A stretch of 7,562 nucleotides of DNA from Nitrospinaceae bacterium (GCA_029937635.1 JAPYPM010000105.1:1-7562), one strand, 5' to 3'. Shown: positions 1-5,697, numbered from the stretch's first letter. Notes: generated from the letters alone by a model not told the origin. Numbers and translations: made by a program.

Positions 1-651
1 TATGGCTTATTTAATCTACAAAATTAAAATAAATGTTCCCTTAATTTATCCCTTTTAATAGGGAGTGTAAGAATAAGGGTTAAGTTTTTAAATTTTTAAT
101 AGATTGTTGCTTAAAAATCCACTTCATCAAGTGAAATGAAAATAAAATTCCAATTTAAATGGTAATTCTTTTTTTCTAATTATTTAAAACCCTGTATCTA
201 GTTTACAAATAACTCTGGCATCTAAAACTGGTTTCAGCAGGATAATTAGATAATGATTGCACCCAATTTAGATTAGCTCCCTATAAAAGGCGCTTGATTT
301 CATAAAAATCCTTGCTTGAGCTATTCTTAATCGCTTGTTATCTTAACTAGGATACACAGGTCATTAAAATCTAAAGACTGGTGGAAACCTAACGAGAATA
401 TTTTCGGATTTTATTCGGCGAGTTAAACAATATTATCTAAGTTAATAGTTATAATGCATAATCATCGGGAAATCCATTTTTTTTACTCATTTTATCTAGA
501 AAAATAAATCAGGGGATCCCCCCGCTGTAACCTTTTGATTGTTTTTTGTGGGGTATACCTATTTTGCACAAGTCTCCAGTTGCGCGGTAGATTGGGAATA
601 AAACACATTATAGTCATTTGACTACATGAATAATCGGTAGAGGCTGATAAA
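1..651. other. Long A+T-rich gap with no recognisable gene
   Basis: No convincing reading frame, tRNA or known RNA family was found on either strand of this stretch upstream of dgt. It is rich in A/T runs. Small symmetric sites are visible: nested inverted repeats at 38-79, a CACTT/AAGTG hairpin at 120-133, the palindrome GGGGATCCCC at 512-521 and GGTATACC at about 552-559. No well-spaced -35/-10 pair for dgt stands out; TATAGT at 609-614 could be a -10 without a clear -35. It may contain a regulatory leader or a decayed gene, but nothing in the sequence decides this. Confidence 0.6.
38..79 (+). terminator. Nested hairpin, possible terminator of a gene left of the window
   Basis: An outer pair CCCTTA (38-43) / TAAGGG (74-79) encloses an inner pair TCCCT (49-53) / AGGGA (60-64). 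Two T-runs follow within about 20 bases on the plus strand. The stems are short and the U-tracts are not directly adjacent, so a terminator is only a possibility. Confidence 0.22.
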
Positions 652-1815
652 ATGGAATATGGGAAATTGGTTAAACGTCGTGACTTAGAAGAGTTAGAGA
701 ATAATAGCCTAGCTTCTTATGCAGTTAAAAGTTTTGACAGTAGAGGCCGTCAGCATAAAGAAAAAGAGCACCCTTATCGAACACGGTTTCAGAGGGACCG
801 AGATCGTGTGATTCACTCCTCTGCATTTCGCAGACTTGAGTACAAGACACAGGTATTTGTCTACCATGAAGGCGATTACTATCGGACTAGGCTCACTCAC
901 TCGATGGAAGTGGCACAGATTGCTAGATCCATCTGTAAATCCATGCAACTTAATGAGGATTTAGCAGAATCAATCGCATTGTCTCATGATTTGGGACATC
1001 CTCCATTTGGACATACAGGCCAAAAAATACTTAATGGATTATTAAAGAACCACGGTGGCTTTGAACACAATAAGCAGGGTTTGAGAGTGGTGAGACTTTT
1101 GGAAAAAAGATATCCCGAGTTCAGTGGACTCAATTTGACTTGGGAACTTCAGGAAGGAATCAGTAAGCATTCTACTGACACTGAGAACCCAATTATGAGA
1201 GTAAAAGACTACAACTTTCCATCATTGGAAGCTCAGGTAGTAGATTGTGCAGATGGAATAGCTTATAACGCGCACGATTTAGATGACGGTATTACCTCTG
1301 AACTCCTTAACTTGGAGCAAGTGCGCAAACTTGCACTTTGGCGGGAGCATGAAAAAGATTTGGATCTAAAGTATAAAAATTTGGAGTTTAAGCTTAAAAA
1401 ATATCAAGTCGTGCGACAGATCATAAACGATCTTATCTCGGACTTTAGGAAGACAACCTTGAAAAATTTAAAGGTAAGTAAAATTCAAAGTGTTGATGAT
1501 GTGAGGTGTACCAAAAAACGTATGGCGGGATTTAGTGCTCTAATGTCTAAAAAAAATGGAGAACTGAAAAAATTTCTTCATAAAAACTTATATAGTCATC
1601 GCAAAGTAAAGCGTATGGAATTTAAATCAGAGATGTGTCTTACGGGCTTATTTAATGCTTTTACAGAAAACTCTGCACTTTTGCCTGAATCAGTGCAAAG
1701 AGACGGGGATAACGATTCTTTGCAAAGGCGTATTTGCGACTATATTTCAGGGATGACTGATCGTTACGCCATTAGTGAATACAAAAAACTTTATTCGCCG
1801 GGTGAAAATGATTAG
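652..1815 (+). CDS. dgt: Deoxyguanosinetriphosphate triphosphohydrolase-like protein (HD domain)
   Basis: This is a 387-residue member of the dGTPase family, which splits dNTPs into deoxynucleoside and triphosphate in the cytoplasm and tunes dNTP pools. The family signature is intact. A basic N-terminal block at 43-67 (RTRFQRDRDR followed by IHSSAFRRLEYKTQVF) is typical. Predicted HD-domain metal ligands are H83 in the LTHS motif, H112/D113 in SHDLGHPPFGHTG, and D201 in VVDCADGIAYNAHDLDDG. GGFEHN (135-140) lies in the substrate-side loop, and the C-terminus has the usual CDYISGMTDRYA segment (about 362-373). Length matches the shorter 'dGTPase-like' subfamily rather than the ~505-residue E. 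coli Dgt. The ATG is preceded by AGAGG (639-643) with an 8-nt spacer. Residues about 220-330 are lysine-rich and variable. True substrate preference among dNTPs cannot be read from the sequence. Confidence 0.94.
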   Translation: MEYGKLVKRRDLEELENNSLASYAVKSFDSRGRQHKEKEHPYRTRFQRDRDRVIHSSAFRRLEYKTQVFVYHEGDYYRTRLTHSMEVAQIARSICKSMQLNEDLAESIALSHDLGHPPFGHTGQKILNGLLKNHGGFEHNKQGLRVVRLLEKRYPEFSGLNLTWELQEGISKHSTDTENPIMRVKDYNFPSLEAQVVDCADGIAYNAHDLDDGITSELLNLEQVRKLALWREHEKDLDLKYKNLEFKLKKYQVVRQIINDLISDFRKTTLKNLKVSKIQSVDDVRCTKKRMAGFSALMSKKNGELKKFLHKNLYSHRKVKRMEFKSEMCLTGLFNAFTENSALLPESVQRDGDNDSLQRRICDYISGMTDRYAISEYKKLYSPGEND

Positions 1816-1836
1816 CTATGCGAGTTTAAGATAATT

Positions 1837-2139
1837 ATGACTTACGGCGAACGATATATGATGGTTATAACAAAAAATAAATCTTCGGTAGTTTTGGAAT
1901 GTCCGGACTTGTCTTTATTGAATAAGTGGCAATCCGAAGCTGTGACCACTGGTGCAGTTTGTAAACGTATTACGATTGAGGAATTTTATCCAACCTATAG
2001 GGGATATCGGTATTTTGACCTTAGAAATCCTGTAACTCGCAAAACATTTAGTGTAAATGAAGTTCTAGAGATTTTAGATGCTCCGCTTGAAGATCATGGA
2101 GAGGCAGAAGACCTTTTTGGGGGGAATATTTTCCATTGA
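1837..2139 (+). CDS. Small conserved-looking hypothetical protein downstream of dgt
   Basis: I do not recognise this 100-residue protein. It lies 21 bp after the dgt stop in the same frame, so it is probably co-transcribed with dgt. It is soluble-looking: no signal peptide and no membrane segment. It has two cysteines (residues about 22 and 42), an aromatic patch FYPTYRGYRYFDLRNP in the middle, and an acidic C-terminus (DAPLEDHGEAEDLF). The start is uncertain. ATG 1837 has no clear ribosome-binding site, and the ATG pair at 1858/1861 gives a 93- or 92-residue product with an equally weak site. Codon use resembles dgt and the composition is protein-like, which supports a real gene. The gene ends 17 bp from the convergent lipoprotein gene. 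No function is proposed. Confidence 0.72.
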   Translation: MTYGERYMMVITKNKSSVVLECPDLSLLNKWQSEAVTTGAVCKRITIEEFYPTYRGYRYFDLRNPVTRKTFSVNEVLEILDAPLEDHGEAEDLFGGNIFH

Positions 2140-2142
2140 TTT

Positions 2143-2165
2143 AATAAAGTCGGTATTTATTTTTT
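2143..2165 (+). terminator. Weak A/T stem plus T-run between convergent genes
   Basis: AATAAA (2143-2148) pairs with TTTATT (2156-2161) around a 7-nt loop and runs into a T-tract. All pairs are A-T and the site overlaps the end of the convergent lipoprotein gene. It is a weak candidate for ending the dgt transcript. Confidence 0.2.
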
Positions 2166-2627
2166 CTGGGTTTTGTCTTTGGTGACTCTGATCTTATCGG
2201 AGTTAATAATTAACACTCGGTCGCCAGTTTTTAATTTTTCCTCATTAACCTGGATCAAGGTAAAAGGATCTCCAACATCGGGTTGAATTATAAACTCAGA
2301 AGCGTCGTCTCTCATAATTAGTTCCTCCGCTTTTGTGCCAACCATTCCTCCTGCAATCGCTCCACCAATTGCGCCTATAGCACTGATGATATTATCATCG
2401 CTTGCCATAGAGCCTCCTAACCCTCCGAGGACAGCGCCTGAAACGGCACCTACTCCAGATTCAGTTCCTTTAACTGTCACATTGCGCTCCGAAATGATAA
2501 TACCTTTACTAAAACTTTGTGGTTGGCCCATTTCTCCACGGTCATAAGTTGAACCTGAGTGCAATGAGCAGCTAATTTGGGAAAAAATAAACAACCAAAT
2601 TAAAGTAAGTAATAATTTTTTAATCAC
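2157..2627 (-). CDS. slyB: SlyB-like glycine-zipper outer-membrane lipoprotein
   Basis: This 156-residue lipoprotein resembles the SlyB/PcP family (glycine zipper 2TM, related to the rickettsial 17-kDa antigen). The N-terminus has two lysines, a hydrophobic stretch (5-15) and a lipobox-like SQISC with C20 as the lipidation site; Q at -3 is unusual. A glycine zipper spans 58-97 in two GxxxG-rich halves (SGAVLGGLGG and AIGGAIAGGMVG) split by a polar MASDDN turn. The C-terminal domain (about 102-148, ending TGDRVLIINSDKIRVT) matches the SlyB pattern of a small basic/beta domain, and overall length equals SlyB (155). SlyB proteins stabilise outer-membrane protein assemblies under envelope stress; that role here is inferred from the family. 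Start is GTG, chosen because AGAGG (2633-2637) sits 5 nt upstream and the signal peptide begins right there. Transcription is probably independent of neighbours, from the candidate promoter at 2669-2697. Confidence 0.85.
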   Translation of the reverse strand: MIKKLLLTLIWLFIFSQISCSLHSGSTYDRGEMGQPQSFSKGIIISERNVTVKGTESGVGAVSGAVLGGLGGSMASDDNIISAIGAIGGAIAGGMVGTKAEELIMRDDASEFIIQPDVGDPFTLIQVNEEKLKTGDRVLIINSDKIRVTKDKTQKK

Positions 2628-2668
2628 CGTGGCCTCTAGTATTTAAAAAAAATTATCTTCTTTTTGAT

Positions 2669-2697
2669 AGAATAAATTTAATTTTCTTATCTTGCAA
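2669..2697 (-). promoter_or_regulatory. Candidate promoter of the SlyB-like gene
   Basis: Read on the minus strand, TTGCAA (2692-2697) is followed after exactly 17 bp by TATTCT (2669-2674), each matching 4 of 6 bases of the sigma-70 consensus. The predicted start near 2662 leaves a leader of about 35 nt carrying the ribosome-binding site. Confidence 0.42.
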
Positions 2698-2798
2698 CTT
2701 TTGTTTTAAATTATTTTTATTGGATATAGAGATGGTTTATTTATATTTAAAGAAAAAATATAATTAAGTGTTTGCTATTTAAAATATTTCATGAAGAC

Positions 2799-2827
2799 TT
2801 GAGAGGGTTAGCTAACTTTAATAAAAG
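2799..2827 (+). promoter_or_regulatory. Candidate promoter of the LOG-family gene with a palindrome in its spacer
   Basis: TTGAGA (2799-2804, 5/6 to consensus) and TAAAAG (2822-2827, 4/6) are 17 bp apart. The spacer contains the perfect 10-bp palindrome GTTAGCTAAC (2807-2816), a good place for a repressor. The predicted start is about 25-30 nt before the ATG at 2860. The -10 is poor, so this is a moderate call. Confidence 0.33.
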
Positions 2828-2859
2828 TATTAATAGAGGGAAATAGTGAGAGGATTTTG

Positions 2860-3435
2860 ATGAAATCAATTTGTGTATTTTGTTCATCCAGCGACTCCAT
2901 TGATGAAGTATATTTCAAAACAGCAATAGATTTAGGTTGCCAAATTGGCGGTTTAAACTTAGATCTAGTTTATGGGGGAGGTGGAATTGGTCTGATGGGG
3001 GCAGTCGCTCGAGCAGTGCATAAAAATGGGGGTAGGGTTGTAGGGGTTTTCCCAGAGTTTTTAAGAGAAAAAAATGAAGGTTTTGAATACATCGAAGCGG
3101 ATGAATTAATAATTGCAGAAACTATGCGCATTCGAAAGGCTATCATGGATGAGCGCGCTGACGCTTTTATCGTACTTCCAGGTGGGATCGGGACCTTAGA
3201 AGAAGCGATAGAGATTATGTCGATGAAGCAACTTGGCCTCACAGACAAACCACTCGCATTTGTTAATACAAATAATTTTTATGACAGTTTGATTTCTAAT
3301 TTTCAGATGATGGTTGGACTGAAGTTTGCTAAGTCATCTATTTTGGATTTGTTTGCGGTTTGTCCTAATCCATCATCCGCCCTTGAATTTATTCTTTCTT
3401 ATAAATCGAAAAAAAAAGACAATAAATGTCTTTAA
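2860..3435 (+). CDS. LOG-family cytokinin riboside 5'-monophosphate phosphoribohydrolase
   Basis: The 191-residue protein belongs to the LOG (Lonely guy, TIGR00730) family, a Rossmann-like fold that hydrolyses nucleoside 5'-monophosphates to free base and ribose 5-phosphate. Bacterial members act on AMP-type nucleotides or cytokinin nucleotides; which applies here is unknown. Family marks are the N-terminal ICVFCSSS strand-loop (4-11), the glycine-rich YGGGGIGLMG (38-47), the MRIRKAIM helix with R92/K93 (89-96), and the signature PGGIGTLEE (107-115), whose E115 and R92 correspond to the catalytic pair. Length is normal for the family (~190). A TTG directly upstream (2857) could also initiate, but ATG 2860 sits 6 nt after GAGAGG (2848-2853) and is preferred. 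T-runs at 3533-3540 and 3545-3551 lie downstream, without a clear hairpin. It is divergent from the SlyB-like gene and convergent with the Nfu gene. Confidence 0.92.
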   Translation: MKSICVFCSSSDSIDEVYFKTAIDLGCQIGGLNLDLVYGGGGIGLMGAVARAVHKNGGRVVGVFPEFLREKNEGFEYIEADELIIAETMRIRKAIMDERADAFIVLPGGIGTLEEAIEIMSMKQLGLTDKPLAFVNTNNFYDSLISNFQMMVGLKFAKSSILDLFAVCPNPSSALEFILSYKSKKKDNKCL

Positions 3436-3549
3436 AAATGTTTTGAAGGGTGGATTCAGTTATTATTAGTGTCGGAGGATGTTTTTATTGAAAAACTGAA
3501 GCTTGTAGGTGATTTTTGGTGTGTCTAAGTTGTTTTTTTTGTCGTTTTT

Positions 3550-4248
3550 TTACTTGGCTACGACTGTAAGATCGCGATGTAGAGAATCCTTTAGGAAGGT
3601 CTCAATATAACTTAGAGTGCCCGTGGTAGAGCTTGGACATGTTCCGCAAGCTCCTTGGTAGTGGACATTTATTATATTTCCTTCAATTCCCAATACTTCA
3701 ACCCCACCTCCGTCATTCGCCAAAGCTGGTCGAATGGCTTGGTCAAGTACGGCTTCAATTATAAGTACTTTTTCTTTTACATCACAATTTGAAAAATCTT
3801 CTTTATGAAATTTGTCTAAAATTGTTTCAGGTTTATTTTGGGCTATCTTCTTTTCATCAATGGAATTATAAAAATGTATTTTCTTTTCAATAATTTCACC
3901 GATTTTATCAAAAATCGTATGCCAACCAATGGTTTCTGATTTTGTGATGGTTATGAAGTTTTCATTAAGGTAAATACTTTCAACACCATAAATTTGGAAA
4001 AGTGCCTCTGTTAGAGGGTCTCCTATTGCTTCATCAGCATTCGAGAATGTTTTGGAACCACTTTCAATTATTAGCGCATTGATTACAAATTGAAAGGCGT
4101 TTGGGTTAGGGGTAGGTTGTACTCTGAGAATATGAAACTTATTTAACTGTCCAGATGCTGATGATGTTTTTATTGGAGAGTTGTTAGCATCGTTCTCTTC
4201 AGCGGGGATGCCGAACCATTTTTCAAGCCAATTTCGAAATTTGCTCAT
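3550..4248 (-). CDS. Two-domain Nfu iron-sulfur cluster carrier protein
   Basis: This 232-residue protein has the Nfu N-terminal domain (PF08712 type, about 38-125, opening with ILRVQPTPNPNAFQFVIN) and the C-terminal NifU-like domain (PF01106 type, about 160-230). The latter carries the CGTCPSS motif: C201 and C204 are the pair that binds a [4Fe-4S] cluster at a dimer interface. The preceding ALANDGGGVEVLGIEG is also diagnostic. The layout resembles mitochondrial NFU1 and alphaproteobacterial Nfu rather than E. coli NfuA, whose N-domain is A-type-like. Nfu proteins pass assembled clusters to target enzymes such as lipoyl synthase and aconitase. Two features are less usual: a ~35-residue tail before the first domain (tryptophan-containing MSKFRNWLEKWFG, then polar) and a linker of about 30 residues between domains. 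The ATG at 4248 has GGAA 8 nt upstream and is the only ATG before the conserved part. No isc/suf genes are nearby. Confidence 0.92.
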   Translation of the reverse strand: MSKFRNWLEKWFGIPAEENDANNSPIKTSSASGQLNKFHILRVQPTPNPNAFQFVINALIIESGSKTFSNADEAIGDPLTEALFQIYGVESIYLNENFITITKSETIGWHTIFDKIGEIIEKKIHFYNSIDEKKIAQNKPETILDKFHKEDFSNCDVKEKVLIIEAVLDQAIRPALANDGGGVEVLGIEGNIINVHYQGACGTCPSSTTGTLSYIETFLKDSLHRDLTVVAK

Positions 4249-4307
4249 ATGAAATTTCCAATCTGGTGGCTAGAGCTGAAACTAATATACCATCTCAAAC
4301 TCTGATC

Positions 4308-4337
4308 AATAAACACTATATCTAATTTTTTTGTCAA
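4308..4337 (-). promoter_or_regulatory. Candidate promoter of the Nfu gene
   Basis: On the minus strand a perfect TTGACA (4332-4337) is followed after 18 bp by TTTATT (4308-4313, 4/6). TATAGT at 4315-4320 is a closer -10 match but only 11 bp away, too short. The predicted leader is about 50 nt. Confidence 0.36.
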
Positions 4338-4478
4338 AGATAATCCCTATTTGCTCTCGTGGTATGATTTTATAGCTTTAGCTAGGTATGAGCCTTTGCT
4401 TTCAAAAATTTTTATATTAAATAATAGGTTAGACCTAACGTAACAAAGTGACTTAAAGTGATACGCTGTTATCAGTTA

Positions 4479-4907
4479 TTACTTCCCAGTTGAACCAAAA
4501 CCGGCCTCGTTTCGTTGGGTTTTTTCTAAGCTGTCAACGGAAATAAAGTTTATGTTTTCTACTTTTTGAACTAATAACTGAGCGATTCTATTACCTGGTT
4601 CGATTGTAAAGTTTTCATCTGAATGGTTAAAGAGTAGGACTTTGATTTCTCCACGGTATGTTGAATCAATAACACCAGCACCACAATCTATAGAGTTTTT
4701 GACTGCGAGGCCACTCCTTGGCCAAATAAGGCCTACGTGCCCTTCTGGCAATTCAAGGCATAATCCTGTGGGAACCAAAGCTTTTCCACGTGCTGGCACA
4801 ATGGAACACTCAGAAGCCTTAAGGTCAGCGCCTGCATCCTCAGGATGAGAGTAGGAGGGAATAAACGGGCCTGTTGCCTTGCATATTTTTTTTAATGATT
4901 CATTCAT
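4479..4907 (-). CDS. dut: Deoxyuridine 5'-triphosphate nucleotidohydrolase (dUTPase)
   Basis: dUTPase hydrolyses dUTP to dUMP and pyrophosphate, keeping uracil out of DNA and feeding dTMP synthesis. All five motifs of the trimeric family are in order (142-residue numbering): motif 1 AGADL (25-29), motif 2 PRSGLA (63-68), motif 3 GAGVIDSTYRGEI (76-88) with catalytic D81 and uracil-stacking Y84, motif 4 NRIAQLLV (106-113), and motif 5 RNEAGFGSTGK (132-142) with the base-capping F137. Motif 5 has N at the second position instead of the common G, a mild variant. The frame stays open upstream to a TTG at 5006, adding 33 residues. I chose ATG 4907 because the 142-residue product is the standard length, conserved sequence begins about 10 residues in, and a consensus -10 (4938-4943) lies inside the extension. 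Neither start has a good ribosome-binding site. Confidence 0.93.
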   Translation of the reverse strand: MNESLKKICKATGPFIPSYSHPEDAGADLKASECSIVPARGKALVPTGLCLELPEGHVGLIWPRSGLAVKNSIDCGAGVIDSTYRGEIKVLLFNHSDENFTIEPGNRIAQLLVQKVENINFISVDSLEKTQRNEAGFGSTGK

Positions 4908-4937
4908 TGAGAAGACTTTGTTTGAATAGTTTATTGA

Positions 4938-4943
4938 ATTATA
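4938..4943 (-). promoter_or_regulatory. -10 element for dut
   Basis: The minus strand reads TATAAT here, a perfect -10, placing the transcript start near 4930 and a leader of about 22-25 nt before ATG 4907. No good -35 is seen at 16-18 bp. Its position inside the possible N-terminal extension argues for the shorter dUTPase. Confidence 0.42.
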
Positions 4944-5133
4944 AACGAACTCTTGAAGAAAAAGTTTATCGTTTAAAGAAATTAATTTGTAGACAAACCG
5001 GGTCAATTATAAAAAAGAACAACTCAAAAAATCAATCTTAAAAGTATTTTTGAAATCTTTTCTATAACCTGTCCTTGACTAGAACTGAATAGTGTTAAGT
5101 TAAGATTTGTAAAGAGGCTAACTTGTTCACATC

Positions 5134-5382
5134 AAAAAAAGGTGGCGGGTTACTACTCTGCTTCGGCTATCTGTTTTAGAAAACCGATAACAGGCAAAAG
5201 AGTTTCTACGGTACGCCGCTTGGGAGAACTTCATCTGCCGATGAAACCTTAGAGGAGTCGGCCGGCGCTCATGCATTTGGGGATTCGTGAAGGAGTAAAA
5301 GTGAGAGAGTCCCATCGAATTATTGGGACGCACCATACCTTCCATAGAGACATCTTTCCTAGTAACCCGCCTGGGGTGAGTT
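5134..5382 (-). ncRNA. Candidate structured non-coding RNA of unknown family
   Basis: The ends of this ~250-nt stretch are joined by a perfect 12-bp inverted repeat: GGCGGGTTACTA (5360-5371) and TAGTAACCCGCC (5144-5155). On the minus strand the 3' arm is followed by ACC and seven T (5134-5140), giving the strand. Inside are hairpins GTCCCA/TGGGAC (5324-5329 with 5309-5314, 9-nt loop) and TTCATC/GATGAA (5240-5245 with 5230-5235, GGCA loop), and a long-range pair GCGCCG (about 5264-5269) with CGGCGT (about 5213-5218) around the latter. TATC-GTTTT/AAAAC-GATA forms a fourth hairpin near 5168-5189. The result is a multi-branched fold on one closing stem. G+C is clearly above the flanks. Pyrimidine-rich, apparently unpaired stretches include ACTCCTTCAC (about 5287-5296). 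The 5' end is uncertain: TATGAT (5388-5393) would start it near 5382, and the better promoter at 5535-5563 would give a ~145-nt longer leader. I could not align it with tmRNA, 6S, SRP RNA, RNase P RNA or known riboswitches. Confidence 0.55.
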
Positions 5383-5488
5383 TCTAAATCATAAAAACTT
5401 TTCAACTGATTACTTTTGAAACTCATCTTAATATTACTCTGTTTGTTTTTTAGTTGTATTTTATGTTTTACCAAAGTCGTATTTATGC

Positions 5489-5497
5489 TGGTATAAT
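5489..5497 (+). promoter_or_regulatory. Extended -10 promoter element facing the minus-strand promoter
   Basis: The plus strand reads TGGTATAAT, a perfect extended -10. No good -35 is present, as is common for extended -10 promoters. The start would be near 5504, just before the half-site array, so a bound repressor would block it. No gene lies downstream on this strand; the product would be an RNA antisense to the 3' side of the DUF4340 gene. Confidence 0.35.
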
Positions 5498-5511
5498 ATA
5501 AATATCTAATA

Positions 5512-5556
5512 CTACATATTGTAGATTCTACACTTATTTACCACTACATATGGTAG
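5512..5556. repeat. Phased array of CTACA/TGTAG half-sites, probable operator
   Basis: Half-sites begin at 5512 (CTACA), 5520 (TGTAG), 5528 (CTACA), 5544 (CTACA) and 5552 (GGTAG, one mismatch), all on an exact 8-bp register with the 5536 position empty. They form the dyads CTACATATTGTAG (5512-5524), TGTAGATTCTACA (5520-5532) and CTACATATGGTAG (5544-5556). The CTACA forms recur every 16 bp. One dyad sits in the spacer of the minus-strand promoter and another covers its predicted start. The TACA-n-TGTA core recalls operators of BlaI/MecI/CopY-type repressors, but no such regulator is encoded in this window, so the binding protein is unknown. Confidence 0.5.
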
Positions 5557-5563
5557 CAGTCAA
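5535..5563 (-). promoter_or_regulatory. Candidate promoter for the minus-strand RNA, with an operator in its spacer
   Basis: On the minus strand TTGACT (5558-5563, 5/6) and TAAATA (5535-5540, 4/6) are exactly 17 bp apart. The spacer is almost filled by the dyad at 5544-5556, and the predicted start (near 5528) lies within the dyad at 5520-5532. This is the arrangement expected of a repressed promoter. The next feature downstream on this strand is the candidate structured RNA. Confidence 0.45.
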
Positions 5564-5594
5564 TAAATAAATGCATATTTTCTAATTATTTTGC

Positions 5595-5621
5595 ATAAAC
5601 TATTTAAAAACAATAGTTTAT
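5595..5621. repeat. Perfect 10-bp inverted repeat
   Basis: ATAAACTATT (5595-5604) and AATAGTTTAT (5612-5621) are exact reverse complements around a 7-nt loop. There is no adjacent T-run after the stem on the plus strand, so it is not a typical terminator. Confidence 0.55.
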
Positions 5622-5639
5622 ATTGTTGTTATTTTGGTT

Positions 5640-5650
5640 GCGTTGAACGC
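5640..5650. repeat. Short G+C-rich palindrome GCGTT-G-AACGC
   Basis: An 11-bp near-perfect palindrome with a single central base, standing out in an A+T-rich setting. It could be a protein-binding site. The length is short enough for chance. Confidence 0.3.
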
Positions 5651-5656
5651 GCTGGG

Positions 5657-5697
5657 CTATATATTGGGTGCCATCAAAAAAAGCACCTCTTATATAG
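5657..5697. repeat. 15-bp hairpin with a 3x3 internal loop, downstream of the DUF4340 gene
   Basis: CTATATA (5657-5663) pairs with TATATAG (5691-5697), and GGTGC (5667-5671) pairs with GCACC (5683-5687). A symmetric three-base internal loop lies between the two helices, and the end loop is 11 nt. Seven A (5676-5682) sit in the loop, which on the minus strand is a T7 tract. It lies about 60 bp beyond the DUF4340 stop and might end that transcript, although the U-tract is in the loop rather than after the stem. Confidence 0.45.

Noticed and set aside
512..559. Palindromes GGGGATCCCC and GGTATACC upstream of dgt as a mobile-element end or operator
   Set aside because: They are single short symmetric sites without a partner repeat or a convincing promoter next to them.
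3436..3528. About 30 in-frame sense codons after the LOG stop codon
   Set aside because: The frame stays open to a TAA near 3526, hinting at read-through or a former longer protein, but LOG proteins normally end where this one does and an open run of this length is expected by chance fairly often.
5134..5382. Assignment of the candidate RNA to tmRNA or RNase P RNA
   Set aside because: No tRNA-like TPsiC arm, CCA end or tag-coding frame is present for tmRNA. For RNase P, only fragments such as AGGAAAG and ACAGA recall the conserved blocks, and the pairing and length do not fit.
5271..5387. Plus-strand frame of 38 codons from ATG 5271, with an internal GTG after AAGGAG
   Set aside because: The apparent ribosome-binding site is the complement of the pyrimidine-rich loop, the frame runs through the closing stem, and the T7 tract places the RNA on the other strand.
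5127..5474. Minus-strand 115-codon open frame across the candidate RNA
   Set aside because: It starts at TTG without a ribosome-binding site, is rich in Arg and Ser with codons unlike the neighbours (CGG, AGG, CGC), resembles no family, and lies exactly over the paired arms. It is better explained as a chance frame over a G+C-rich structured RNA, though a real small protein cannot be fully excluded.
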